NCBI RefSeq assembly: GCF_014529945.1
Contig: NZ_JACVFB010000002.1
Coordinates: forward strand, 1,364,001-1,428,000
DNA: 64,000 nucleotides
DNA from: Chitinophaga varians
GTDB taxonomy: Bacteria > Bacteroidota > Bacteroidia > Chitinophagales > Chitinophagaceae
Direction: 5' to 3'
The translations under genes were made by a program, and so were the position numbers. This document shows positions 50,469 to 59,891 of the stretch, piece by piece. Below the pieces are notes generated by a model that had not been told where the DNA came from, did not search any database, and saw nothing but the letters and a program-made list of their open reading frames with translations. Positions within the stretch are counted from its first letter, which is position 1; every line of letters begins with the position of its first letter.

Positions 50469-51518
50469 ATGACGGAGCAATTTACGGAAATAGTAACGCT
50501 TATAAAGCGTTCGCAGTATAACGCCCAAAAAAATGTAAACATTGAAATGATTCATCTCTACTGGCAGGTGGGAGAATATATTCATCAAAAGATAGCGAAT
50601 GCCAGTTGGGGAGAAGGAATGGTTAAAGAGTTAGCCAGCTACATTGCAAAGAAGCATCCTGAATTGAAAGGATTTAACCGGGTAGGGCTTTATCGAATGT
50701 TACAGTTTTATGGGTTTTATGTATCGTATGTTGATAATGCATCTATAAAAACGGATGATAATCAACAAAAAATTGTCTCATCACTGATGAGACAATTTAC
50801 GGATATTCGTAATACGATACTGGTGCAGGTCACATGGACCCATCATTTAACGCTTATGACCAAAACCAAATCCCGGGAGGAGTGTGAGTTTTATCTTCGT
50901 TTGTGTGCGCAGGAAAACTACTCTGTACGGGAACTGGAGCGCCAAATCAAAAGCAGTTTATATGAAAGAGTAAGGCTGGGGCAGCAACAATCACCCGTAT
51001 CAGGCAACAAGATCAATACCGATGAAAGTCTCCTCTTTAGAGACAAGTATGTATTCGAGTTTTTAAATCTCCCGGAAAATCATAGTGAAAAAGACTTGCA
51101 GCAGGCGCTTATCCGCAAGATCAAAGATTTTATCCTTGAATTAGGAGATGGATTTACTTTCGTCGCTGAAGAATATCGGGTGACGGTAGGTGGTACTGAT
51201 TTTTACATCGATCTCTTATTTTTCCATCGTGACCTGCAATGTCTGGTAGCTTTTGAATTAAAGACAACGGCCTTTTTACCGGAGTACCTTGGTAAACTCA
51301 ATTTTTATCTCGAAGCGTTGGACAGGAAAGTAAAACGGGAGCATGAAAAGCCCAGCGTGGGTATATTGTTGTGTAAGGAACAAAATGAGGAAATAGTGGA
51401 ATATGCCATGAACAGAAGTTTGTCACCTGCGGTCATTGCCGAATACCAAACCTTCCTGCCGGATAAAAAATTGTTACGGCAAAAGCTACATGAGCTGTTT
51501 GAAAACGAAATGGAGTAA
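50469..51518 (+). CDS. DUF1016/YhcG-type PDDEXK nuclease
   Basis: A 349-residue protein. The N-terminal DUF1016 helical domain (LIKRSQYNAQKNVNIEMIHLYWQVGEYI) is followed by a VQVTWTHHLTLM motif and a C-terminal YhcG nuclease domain with LGDGFTFVAEEYRVTVGGTDFYIDLLFFHRDLQCLVAFELK, i.e. the D-x(n)-ExK core of the PDDEXK fold. Family members are often linked to restriction-modification or other defence loci. Here it is alone, and the AT content is higher than in its neighbours. A perfect 14-bp palindrome lies inside the gene at 50770-50798. Confidence 0.93.
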   Translation: MTEQFTEIVTLIKRSQYNAQKNVNIEMIHLYWQVGEYIHQKIANASWGEGMVKELASYIAKKHPELKGFNRVGLYRMLQFYGFYVSYVDNASIKTDDNQQKIVSSLMRQFTDIRNTILVQVTWTHHLTLMTKTKSREECEFYLRLCAQENYSVRELERQIKSSLYERVRLGQQQSPVSGNKINTDESLLFRDKYVFEFLNLPENHSEKDLQQALIRKIKDFILELGDGFTFVAEEYRVTVGGTDFYIDLLFFHRDLQCLVAFELKTTAFLPEYLGKLNFYLEALDRKVKREHEKPSVGILLCKEQNEEIVEYAMNRSLSPAVIAEYQTFLPDKKLLRQKLHELFENEME

Positions 51519-51525
51519 CCTAAAA

Positions 51526-51556
51526 AAAGAAAACCGCCAGCTGAGATAGCTGGCGG
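51526..51556 (-). terminator. Intrinsic terminator after the SusD gene
   Basis: A 9-bp stem CCGCCAGCT/AGCTGGCGG with a 5-base loop is followed on the minus strand by a T-rich run. It also lies just past the stop of the DUF1016 gene. Confidence 0.8.
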
Positions 51557-51579
51557 CGTTTATACGATAGTAAAACGGA

Positions 51580-53079
51580 TTAGTTAGCGTAACCCGGATT
51601 TTGATCGATGAGTTTGTTGGATTCTCTTTCTGCCTGTGGAATAGGCCATTGGAAGCGGTAGTTATCAGCTTTGATTTCGCCTACAGCATTTTCTGCTGCC
51701 TGATAGTCACCTTCTCTGTTTCTGGTGAAGCCGAGGCCCCAACGTTTCAGATCGAAGAAGCGGTGGCCTTCGTATGCCAGTTCTTTTCTTCTTTCTTCGC
51801 GGATTTGGTTCAGCAGGGTCACATCGTCGTATGCATCTACGATGGTTCCGTCATAACCAGGGATACGGGCAGCGCGCAGTGCTTTGAGCAGCGTTTTGGA
51901 AACGGACTTGTCGATGTAATAAGCAGCTTCCATTTTGTTCAGGGCTACTTCTGCATAGCGCAGGAGTTTAGGCGCATTGGATTTTTCCTGCCAGGAGGCG
52001 TAAGCCGGGTTGCCTGGGTATTTGTTGATCACGTACAGTGAATCTTTTTTGTAGTTACGCACGCTGTCTTTCCGGAAGTAGATGGTTCTGCGGAGGTCGG
52101 CAGCGCTGAAGCTTTCAGCGAATGCTTTAGGCGCGATGAAGTCCGGATTAGGTTTGTTACGGGCCACGTCGTCATTGATCAGCCATTGACCGATAGAGAA
52201 GTTTTTGGCTTCGTTTACTTCAGTAATAGCAGGTTTGAAGATGATTTCTTTGGCGCTGGCGTCATCTCTCCAAACTTTCAGGAGGTTGGCCCCGGTAGTT
52301 TCATAGCCAAAGGTAGCCACGTTCATGATTTTATCAGCTGCAGCGATAGCCAGGTCCCATTTCTGGAAATAGAGGTATACTCTGGATTGCAGGGCAGCGA
52401 TGAAATATTTGTTCACTCTTGTCTGTGAGCTGGCGTTGTCATCACCGATGGCAGCAGAAGCGTCGTTCAGGTCCTGTACGATCTGGTCGTAGGTTTCCTT
52501 TACGGTTTTACGTTTGTGCATGATCTCTGTGGTAGGCGCTGTTACGAAAGGCAGGCCCAGCTGATCGTTCAGGTCATATTTGCAATAGACACGCAGCAGG
52601 TCGAACATAAACATGGCACGTAATGCCTGGATATGCGCTTTGAAGGTTTTCTTCTTGGTGGCTACGGCTTCAGCGTTTTCACCGGAAAGTACGGGAACTT
52701 TATCGATGTTGGCCAGAAACACGTTGGCACGGTGAAGAGCCGGATAAGCTACGGCCCAGTAGTTCAACGTTTCGTAAGTACCGGAGTGGATGGCCCAGCG
52801 ATGGATCTCATTGTACACGTTGTTGGCCCAGGCGCTCAGGATCATGTTATCGGCAGCCAGATCAGGGATCACTACATAGTTACGGCCGTAGTAGTCTGAC
52901 TTGTAAAAGGTGCTGTATACACCGTTGAGCGCAATTTCAGCACCATTGATGCTGGTATAGATCTCATCGGTAGACACGCTGGTAGTAGGCAGCTGGTCCA
53001 GCTTTTTGCTGCAGGCAGACATCAGCATGGAAGCTCCCAGTGCAGCGGCCAAAAATATTTTTTTATTGATAGCTATCAT
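51580..53079 (-). CDS. SusD/RagB family nutrient-binding lipoprotein
   Basis: A 499-residue lipoprotein (lipobox LMSAC, Cys23) with the SusD fold: GAEIALNGVYSTFY, AHIQALRAMFMFDLLRVY near the first TPR, ERRKELAYEGHRFFDLKRWG and a C-terminal FQWPIPQAERESNKLIDQNPGY. It forms the lid of a SusC-type channel. The ligand is not predictable, and no glycoside hydrolase is nearby. Confidence 0.96.
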   Translation of the reverse strand: MIAINKKIFLAAALGASMLMSACSKKLDQLPTTSVSTDEIYTSINGAEIALNGVYSTFYKSDYYGRNYVVIPDLAADNMILSAWANNVYNEIHRWAIHSGTYETLNYWAVAYPALHRANVFLANIDKVPVLSGENAEAVATKKKTFKAHIQALRAMFMFDLLRVYCKYDLNDQLGLPFVTAPTTEIMHKRKTVKETYDQIVQDLNDASAAIGDDNASSQTRVNKYFIAALQSRVYLYFQKWDLAIAAADKIMNVATFGYETTGANLLKVWRDDASAKEIIFKPAITEVNEAKNFSIGQWLINDDVARNKPNPDFIAPKAFAESFSAADLRRTIYFRKDSVRNYKKDSLYVINKYPGNPAYASWQEKSNAPKLLRYAEVALNKMEAAYYIDKSVSKTLLKALRAARIPGYDGTIVDAYDDVTLLNQIREERRKELAYEGHRFFDLKRWGLGFTRNREGDYQAAENAVGEIKADNYRFQWPIPQAERESNKLIDQNPGYAN

Positions 53080-53109
53080 ATTTTCTGTTTTAGGAGGTTC
53101 GGTAATATG

Positions 53110-56037
53110 TTAGAAAGTCAGGTCTAAACCAACGGTATAGGAACGGGAAACAGGATAGATGCCCAGCTCCAGGTTGTTGAAGTATTCCGGATCGTAACCG
53201 CTCCATTGTGTGAAGGTCAGCAGGTTGTTACCGCGTGCATATACACGTGCATTGCGGAACACTTTTGTTGAGCTCAGGATATTTTTAGGCAGGTTGTAGT
53301 AAATAGTCAGGTCCCTTAATCTCAGGAAAGACGCATTTTCCACATATCTGTCGTCAAATGCGGTAGATGAACCGTATTTAGGATATTTAGCAATATCGCC
53401 TGGTTTTTTCCACATATTCTGGTAGAGGTCCGCTGTACGGTTGGTGTTGAACCAGGAGTCGTTGTTCCATACCAGCCATGCCTGCGTGTTGTTCACCATG
53501 TATTTGTCGATCATGTAGTTCCACTGCATGAAGATACCCAGGCCTTTATAGTTGAAGTCCAGCGTAGCACCGCCATAGTAAGGAGCATACATGTTTTTAC
53601 CATCGAGGATCACCGCATCGCCACCATCATAGTTAGTGGTTTCTTTACCGTTTTTATCCAGCCAGATCTCGCTACCGTCGTCAGGGTTAACTCTGGAGAA
53701 ACGGTTGTATTTGAACTGACCGCGAGGGTAGCCTACTTTTACGAGGATACCGGTACCAGTACCCAGCAGTTCGTCACGGAAGCCATACAGTTCAGTAACC
53801 CTGTTTTTATTGTAAGTGAAGTTACCGGTTACTTTCAGGTTGATGTCGTTGGAACGGATGATATCTGTTTTGAAAGAGAACTCAACACCGTTGTTCTGCA
53901 TTTTACCCATGTTGGCTTTGATAGAGCTGAAACCGGTGAGGTAGGATACCGGTACGTCCAGCACCATGTCATAAGTCAGCTCACGATAGTAGTCCAGGGT
54001 AAAGGTTACGCGGTTGTCCAACAGGCCGAGGTCAGCACCTACGTTGAACTTACGTTTCTTTTCCCAGGCCAGGTCAGGATTGGAAGCCTGTGTAGGCACC
54101 ATACCGGGTTTGCTTTCGTAGTTGGATTTGGAGTTGATGCTATAGGAAGGATAAAATCCGATATCATCGTTACCGGTCAGACCGATGCTGGCGCGTACAC
54201 GCAGGTCGCTGATCAGCTGATTGTTTTTCAGGAAAGCTTCGTTTTTGGCATTCCACAACAGACCTACTGCCCAGAAGTTACCCCATTTGTTGTTGGCGCC
54301 GAATTTGGAAGAACCATCACGACGGATGGAGAGGTCGGCAAAGTAACGGTCTTTGTAACCATAGTTCACAGATCCCAGTGTGGAGAACATTCTGTATTTG
54401 CTCAGGCTTCCGCTGGAGGTGTTAGCCACCGTCATAGCACCGAATTCATACAGGGTAGGGAACGCCGTATTACGGGAAGTAGTAGAGAAGTCGTAGTCAG
54501 TGAGCGCGTTGTACTCAGTACCTACTACCGCATTGATAGAGTGTGCGCCAAAAGTTTTGCGGTAGTTCAGGATGTTGGACCAGATGGCGTTAGACCAACG
54601 GGAGAAACGTCTGGTGGCGTTACCATTATCGGCAGCGGCCAGTTCAGGGGCGTTCCAGGTTTTGGTAACGTAGTCGGAGAGGTTCATACCGAAACGGCTG
54701 GTGAACTTCAGGTCTTTGCGGATGTCAGCTTCCACGTAGGCATTACCCAGGAATTTCAGGTGGTCGTTGGCGTTGCCGGTGAGGCCCTGGCTGCGGGACC
54801 AGAGTTGGCTTCTGGCGCCATTGTAAGCCTGGTATTGCAGGAATTTCTTCCAGCTGCCGTCGTCATTTTTCAGATTCTCGTAAGGCATCAGCATGTAAGC
54901 CAGCATGCCAGGGTTCTGAAGGGAGTTACGGGTTTCGTTCGGCGTAGTTTCGTCCATATAAGCGAGGTACATGGAAACACCGGATTTCAGCCATTTGGTG
55001 GTCTGGTTGTCGATCGCCAGGCGGCTGGAATAACGTTTGAATTTGTTATCAAAGTAGATACCATCCTGTTGGTAATACTCACCAGAGAAGTATATGGTAG
55101 TTGTTTCGTTACCACTTTTTACGTTCAGCTGATGAGATTGTGTCTGAGAAGGTTTGAATACTACTTTAGACTGGTTAAAGTCATTTTTCAGCAGTTCAGG
55201 GATAGCCGGATCATCTGCTGCTCTTTTACCGATGAACACTTCATAGTCCAGGCGGTCTTTGGTGTTCATCATTTTGAACTTGGAGCGGTTGATATCGGCA
55301 TAACCATAGAAACCATGGTAGTCAATCTGCGGACGGCTATTTTTGGTGCCTTTTTTCATGGTGATCAGGATTACACCGTTTGCACCACGGGAACCGTAGA
55401 TGGAAGTCGCAGAAGCGTCTTTCAGTACGTTGATGTTTTCGATGTCATCCGGAGAGATCAGGGAGAAGTCACTGCCGCTTACTGGCTGACCGTCTACGAT
55501 GTAGAGCGGAGCAGTACCGGAGTTGATAGAACCTATACCTCTCAGGAAAACAGCCGGAGCTGCACCCGGGCGACCGCCGGCAGCCATGATGTATGCACCT
55601 GGGGCCTGTCCCTGCAGGTTGTGCAGGAAGTTACCAGCAGGGCGGGATTCCACCTGTTTACCATCTATCACAGAGATAGCGCCGGTAATGGTACCTCTTC
55701 TTTTAGAAACATAACCGGTGCTCACCTCTACCTGGCCCAGTGTTTTTGCATCAGGGCCCATTTTCACAATAACATGGCTCTTATTGCCTATGGCCATGGT
55801 GATAGTTTCATATCCTACAAAACTAAAGGAGAGAGTGGCGTCGCCGTTAACATTGATTTTAAAATTACCGTCAACGTCAGTAGCAGTACCCGCCTTGGTA
55901 CCTTTAACGCTTACGGTTACACCGAGTAAGGGGGTGCCATCACGTGTGTCAGTCACTTTTCCGGTTACCTGGCGTTGCTGTGCCAGCATAGGCACGGCCA
56001 CCAGGACCCAAAGAAAAAATAGTAGTGCTTTCTTCAT
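53110..56037 (-). CDS. SusC/RagA family TonB-dependent outer-membrane transporter
   Basis: A 975-residue receptor. ATG 56037 (MKKALLFFLWVLVAVPMLAQ) gives a clear signal peptide; the ORF extends 25 codons upstream. An N-terminal carboxypeptidase-like regulatory domain (VTGKVTDTRDGTPLLGVTVSV) precedes the plug domain with GAISVIDGKQVESRP and LKDASATSIYGSRGANGVILI, then the 22-strand barrel ending in GLDLTF. No STN (anti-sigma-interacting) domain is visible. susD follows after 30 bases. Confidence 0.95.
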   Translation of the reverse strand: MKKALLFFLWVLVAVPMLAQQRQVTGKVTDTRDGTPLLGVTVSVKGTKAGTATDVDGNFKINVNGDATLSFSFVGYETITMAIGNKSHVIVKMGPDAKTLGQVEVSTGYVSKRRGTITGAISVIDGKQVESRPAGNFLHNLQGQAPGAYIMAAGGRPGAAPAVFLRGIGSINSGTAPLYIVDGQPVSGSDFSLISPDDIENINVLKDASATSIYGSRGANGVILITMKKGTKNSRPQIDYHGFYGYADINRSKFKMMNTKDRLDYEVFIGKRAADDPAIPELLKNDFNQSKVVFKPSQTQSHQLNVKSGNETTTIYFSGEYYQQDGIYFDNKFKRYSSRLAIDNQTTKWLKSGVSMYLAYMDETTPNETRNSLQNPGMLAYMLMPYENLKNDDGSWKKFLQYQAYNGARSQLWSRSQGLTGNANDHLKFLGNAYVEADIRKDLKFTSRFGMNLSDYVTKTWNAPELAAADNGNATRRFSRWSNAIWSNILNYRKTFGAHSINAVVGTEYNALTDYDFSTTSRNTAFPTLYEFGAMTVANTSSGSLSKYRMFSTLGSVNYGYKDRYFADLSIRRDGSSKFGANNKWGNFWAVGLLWNAKNEAFLKNNQLISDLRVRASIGLTGNDDIGFYPSYSINSKSNYESKPGMVPTQASNPDLAWEKKRKFNVGADLGLLDNRVTFTLDYYRELTYDMVLDVPVSYLTGFSSIKANMGKMQNNGVEFSFKTDIIRSNDINLKVTGNFTYNKNRVTELYGFRDELLGTGTGILVKVGYPRGQFKYNRFSRVNPDDGSEIWLDKNGKETTNYDGGDAVILDGKNMYAPYYGGATLDFNYKGLGIFMQWNYMIDKYMVNNTQAWLVWNNDSWFNTNRTADLYQNMWKKPGDIAKYPKYGSSTAFDDRYVENASFLRLRDLTIYYNLPKNILSSTKVFRNARVYARGNNLLTFTQWSGYDPEYFNNLELGIYPVSRSYTVGLDLTF

Positions 56038-56639
56038 AATCGGTCGATTTAGATGAAATTGATAAATGAGAAGTAGAGAATACAATTTGGACAAAGAACT
56101 TTCGCCCGGCAATCCAGTAGTGGTGCCAGTTCTTGTCGGTCACGACAATTATTATAGCTTAACTAAGCCAGGTCAGACTAATAGTTGGTCATCGCATGTT
56201 CACAGTTAAATTTTAATCGTTGCACAATGATTCCGGTTGTTTGTAGACGTTATACGAATAACCCAGTAATAGTATGAGCAAGAAAATCCCATTAACGATA
56301 CAGCGGGATTGTTGGACCGTATCATTGCAAAAACCTGTTGTACCAAAGGCTGTGGTACCGAAGGGTTCATCTACTCATAAGCTGCTCACTATTTTCTGAG
56401 ATTCTTTCTTAGAATATAGGCGTCTGCGATTTAGTAATTAGATTTTGTTTTGACTGTTGGTTGATCTACGTTAAATAGACAGATTCAGAATGTGAAAATA
56501 ATAAGTTATCATGATAAATGAAAGCGGAGAAACATTTTTCTTGATGAATGGTAGAAAATTTTATTGAAGAGCAACCGGCTTATGCTGCTGAAATGTAGCG
56601 GTGACAAGTGTTTCGGAGAATGATAGAATCAGGGCTAAT
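56038..56639. other. Gene-free region upstream of susC
   Basis: This 600-base AT-rich stretch holds no ORF I can support. It contains a 12-bp palindrome TTATCATGATAA (56506-56517) and a loose dyad GATAC...GTATC (56297-56323). It could carry the susC promoter and a regulator site; no exact TAnnTTTG box at the right distance was confirmed. Confidence 0.4.
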
Positions 56640-57527
56640 TCATAAAAAAAATAACGACTTGATAACTTCTACCTGTCTGGCTGTGGTCTTCGTCTTATCA
56701 TAAGCTAAATAGATAACGTTGGTGGTGGTTTCTTCTCCCTTCCATACCACCCTGATTTTACCTTCTTTCTGAAGATCCTTTACCAGGTAATCAGCAGCCA
56801 CAGTAAGGCCTTCAGCGCTACTAAGCGCCTGCAGGATCGTGTTCATATCAGGGATAACGAAACGAGGATGGATAGCAGGACGCTTTTTAAAATTAGTATG
56901 CCAAAAGCGACGTATGATAGCCAGGTCGGTACTATAGGCAAACCATGGCTGTTGTAACAACCATTCTTCTGCTTTTCCCAGCTCTTTCCTTTTGATCAGT
57001 GAATGGAATTTTTGAACGTCCAGTGACGGGCTTCCCGCTATGACAAAGGATTCCGTCAGTACAGGTTCAAAGATAATATCTTTCCTGTCTGTCCTTTGTG
57101 TGGCAACAACAAAGTCGAGCTCTCCGTTGCCTAGTTTAACCAGCAAGTCTTTAGTCAACCCGAATGACGTTATGATGTCCGCCGGAATAGTCCGCAGTCG
57201 TTGCAGAAAAACGGAATGAAATATTTCCTTTACAGTGCCCAGTCGAATCATCGGAAACTGCCGTTCATGGCACATCGCGGAGAAATTGGTTTCGAGCTGT
57301 TCCAGCCTCTCTAAAGGCTCTACCAGTTGTGTGTAAAATAGTTTCCCGTGATCGGTAGGCACCAGCCTGGGCTTCCGTTCAAACAACTGTTTCCCCACAT
57401 GCGCCTCGAGGGCCGACAGGTGCTGGCTCACATTGGGCTGTGAAATAAAAAGCGCCTTGGAGGCCGCTGTGAGCGATCCCGTTTGGTATACCGCCTTAAA
57501 AGTTCTGTACCACTCCAGATTTACCAT
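56640..57527 (-). CDS. LysR family transcriptional regulator
   Basis: A 295-residue regulator with the N-terminal winged helix FKAVYQTGSLTAASKALFISQPNVSQHLSALE and a type-2 periplasmic-binding-like effector domain. It is divergent from an esterase-MFS operon with a 90-base gap that contains a T-N11-A dyad, so it likely controls that operon. The effector is unknown. Confidence 0.94.
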   Translation of the reverse strand: MVNLEWYRTFKAVYQTGSLTAASKALFISQPNVSQHLSALEAHVGKQLFERKPRLVPTDHGKLFYTQLVEPLERLEQLETNFSAMCHERQFPMIRLGTVKEIFHSVFLQRLRTIPADIITSFGLTKDLLVKLGNGELDFVVATQRTDRKDIIFEPVLTESFVIAGSPSLDVQKFHSLIKRKELGKAEEWLLQQPWFAYSTDLAIIRRFWHTNFKKRPAIHPRFVIPDMNTILQALSSAEGLTVAADYLVKDLQKEGKIRVVWKGEETTTNVIYLAYDKTKTTARQVEVIKSLFFL

Positions 57528-57548
57528 TGCCTGAAGGTATAAATAATT

Positions 57549-57563
57549 TTATGAGATTGATAA
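57549..57563. promoter_or_regulatory. Candidate LysR operator (TTAT-N7-ATAA)
   Basis: TTATGAGATTGATAA is a perfect 4-bp dyad whose inner part fits the LysR T-N11-A rule (TAT-N7-ATA). It lies between the divergent LysR and esterase genes. Confidence 0.5.
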
Positions 57564-57617
57564 ATCATGCTATTTTATTTTATGGGTGTGAAGACCCCAA
57601 TTTTGCCCTAAAAAAAG

Positions 57618-58553
57618 ATGAACGATCAACTGATATTATCGCCCGAAGTCCTTGCAGCCCTGGAATTCATACAGGCTATCCCTGTTCCTGATATGGAAGA
57701 TGCCGTCATCGCGGGGCGGAAGTTTTACGAAGGATTTATCCCCATGGCCGGAGCGCCGGAAACATTGTTTCATGTTGAAGACCGCCAGGTGCCGACGGCA
57801 GAAGGCGATGTCCGCATCCGGATCTATCGCCCGTCGAATGAACCGATGTTGCCGGCGGTGTTATACTTTCATGGAGGATGGTTCAACGCGGGCAGTCTTG
57901 AAACCCATGACCGGCCGGTACGAGCACTCACGAAGTTGTCCAACGCTGTATGGATAGCGGTAGATTACCGGCTGGCCCCTGAATATCCTTTCCCGCATGG
58001 ACTGAACGACTGTTGCCTGGCATTGAAATGGGTCAGTGAACAGGCAGCTGAACTGGGCATTGACGCATCCCGTATCGCGATAGCAGGTGACAGCGCCGGC
58101 GGAGCACTGGCGGCAACGGTTACCAGGCGTGCATTGACAACAATGGACATCAACATCTGTTGTCAGGTGTTGATCTATCCTGTTACAGATTCCTCCCTGC
58201 GTTCTCCATCATGGAAAGAGTTTGCGAACGGCCCCAATCTTACGCTGGCGGGCGCGAAGATAGCGTGGGACCTTTATACACCTTCGCCTGCTGACAGGAA
58301 CCATCCTGATGCCGCGCCAATACTGGCCGATGTGTTGGCAACAGTACCTCCTACACTGATCATTACGGCACAATACGACCCGCTGCGGGACGAAGCAGTA
58401 GCCTATGCACAGCAGCTGCAGGCGGCCGGTGTGGAGGTAACGTTGACGGCATATGCAGGGATGATACATGGATTTTTTCAGATGGGAGGCATGATCAGCA
58501 GTGGTAAACGCGCGATCGCAGCGGTAGCTGATTTTATTCGTCTTTATCTGTAA
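57618..58553 (+). CDS. HSL-family alpha/beta hydrolase (esterase)
   Basis: A 311-residue alpha/beta hydrolase of the hormone-sensitive-lipase family. The oxyanion motif is YFHGGWFNAGS, the nucleophile elbow is GDSAGG, the catalytic Asp lies in QYDPLRDEA and the His in MIHGFFQMGG. It hydrolyses acyl or carboxyl esters of small molecules; no leader is seen. It is followed at 12 bases by an MFS exporter and both are divergent from the LysR gene. Confidence 0.93.
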   Translation: MNDQLILSPEVLAALEFIQAIPVPDMEDAVIAGRKFYEGFIPMAGAPETLFHVEDRQVPTAEGDVRIRIYRPSNEPMLPAVLYFHGGWFNAGSLETHDRPVRALTKLSNAVWIAVDYRLAPEYPFPHGLNDCCLALKWVSEQAAELGIDASRIAIAGDSAGGALAATVTRRALTTMDINICCQVLIYPVTDSSLRSPSWKEFANGPNLTLAGAKIAWDLYTPSPADRNHPDAAPILADVLATVPPTLIITAQYDPLRDEAVAYAQQLQAAGVEVTLTAYAGMIHGFFQMGGMISSGKRAIAAVADFIRLYL

Positions 58554-58565
58554 TACCTGGTCATC

Positions 58566-59699
58566 ATGAGAAAGATTGCTTATATCGGATGTCTGGGAAT
58601 GATAGGCGTGATCACCACGGAATTCGGGGTAATTGGTATTCTGCCGCAGCTTGCGCGGCACTATGCGATAAGTATTGATACGGCTGGATGGTTGCTGAGT
58701 GCCTTTGCGATGGTCATTGCGTTTGCAGGACCTTTCATGATGCTGCTCTTATCCCGGTTCAATCGTAAAACGGTAATGGTTGTGAGCCTTACGCTTTTTC
58801 TGATCTCCGGGCTTGTTTCGGTGATGTCGCCTCCGTTCTGGCTGCTGATGGCTGCCAGAATGCTGCCGGCTTTTTTGCAGCCCGTCTATATTGCTACAGC
58901 GATCGCGGCGGCTACGGACAGGGCAGACAAAAAAGATCAGCATAAGATGATGGCCATTGTATTAGGTGGAATTGGCATCGCTACCGTCACTACAGTGCCG
59001 TTTGCTACGTATCTCGCGGATGTATTTGAGCGGTGGCAGGCCTCGTTTGTGGTACAATGTATTATCAGCGGATCAGCGCTCGGCGCAATATTGCTGGCAT
59101 TGCCTTCCATGCCGGTGAAGGAAAAACAATCCGTTGGTAAACATCTTAACATTTTGCGGAAACCCGCATTTGTTATCAGCGCTGTAATGGTGTGTTTGAT
59201 GAATGCCGCTATGTTTGCTACCTATGCTTATTTCGCCGATTACCTGGGGAAAGTAAACGGCATGAACGCTGGTCTGATCAGCGGCATGTTGTTGCTGTTT
59301 GGCGTGATGGGCGTAGCGGGCAATTTTGTGGCGGGAAGAGGGCTAAGTAAAAGCCTTGCGGGCACAACCATGGCTTTTCTCGGCGGACTCACCATCGTAG
59401 CTGTTGGTATTTATTATTCCGGTGCTTTTTCTGTTTGGACGTTGCTACTGGTGGCGGCATGGGGTTTTCTGCACACGCCTTGTTTTCTTACCGGGCAGGC
59501 ATACATGATCGCCTATGCGCCTGAAGCACCGGAATTCGCCAACAGTCTGTCTATCTCCTTTGGGAATCTTGGTATATCTGTTGGCACACTGGCGGGCGGA
59601 TGGGTCATCCGGGAATATGGTATTCACAACCTACCGTGGGCAATGGGACTGTTGGGGGTAGTGGCTTTGAGCCTGATATTTTTACGAAAGATTTTTTGA
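58566..59699 (+). CDS. MFS transporter (AraJ/DHA1-like)
   Basis: A 377-residue MFS protein with about 12 hydrophobic segments and the motif-A region FAGPFMMLLLSRFNRKTVMVVSLTLF between helices 2 and 3; the overall pattern is like AraJ/PbuE-type efflux proteins (ARMLPAFLQPVYIATAIAAA). Adjacent to an esterase and a LysR regulator, it may export a compound or its hydrolysis product. The TGA stop lies inside a family D word GATTTTTTGATTT. Confidence 0.9.
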   Translation: MRKIAYIGCLGMIGVITTEFGVIGILPQLARHYAISIDTAGWLLSAFAMVIAFAGPFMMLLLSRFNRKTVMVVSLTLFLISGLVSVMSPPFWLLMAARMLPAFLQPVYIATAIAAATDRADKKDQHKMMAIVLGGIGIATVTTVPFATYLADVFERWQASFVVQCIISGSALGAILLALPSMPVKEKQSVGKHLNILRKPAFVISAVMVCLMNAAMFATYAYFADYLGKVNGMNAGLISGMLLLFGVMGVAGNFVAGRGLSKSLAGTTMAFLGGLTIVAVGIYYSGAFSVWTLLLVAAWGFLHTPCFLTGQAYMIAYAPEAPEFANSLSISFGNLGISVGTLAGGWVIREYGIHNLPWAMGLLGVVALSLIFLRKIF

Positions 59700-59752
59700 T
59701 TTTCGATTTTTCGAATTAAAAGCGCGAAGACCCAAGCTATTTAGGAATTTCC

Positions 59753-59875
59753 TGATGTACGATTTTTTGATTTCCCTGAATCAATTGCGCGAAATAAAAC
59801 AAGAAGACCGAAGCGAATTATTTTCGCTTCGGTCTTCTTGTTTATCAATCTACGAAATCAAAAAATCGTACATCA
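59753..59875. repeat. Nested perfect palindrome (family D, 22 bp outer arms)
   Basis: The outer arms 59753-59774 and 59854-59875 are perfect 22-bp inverted copies containing the word ACGATTTTTTGATTT. They enclose a second perfect 21-bp hairpin at 59797-59843. The whole lies between the MFS gene and the alpha-2-macroglobulin stop. Confidence 0.88.
59797..59843. terminator. Bidirectional terminator
   Basis: A 21-bp perfect stem (59797-59817 with 59823-59843), 5-base loop, with A and T runs at the stem ends. It would end both the esterase-MFS transcript and the alpha-2-macroglobulin transcript. Confidence 0.85.
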
Positions 59876-59891
59876 AAAAATCCCTACATGC

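Noticed and set aside
53079..53110. Polysaccharide utilisation locus
   Set aside because: SusC/SusD are present but no glycoside hydrolase, lyase or sulfatase lies beside them.
56038..56639. Hidden small RNA or ORF in the gap upstream of susC
   Set aside because: No strong hairpin with a T-run or convincing small ORF was found; only short palindromes are present.
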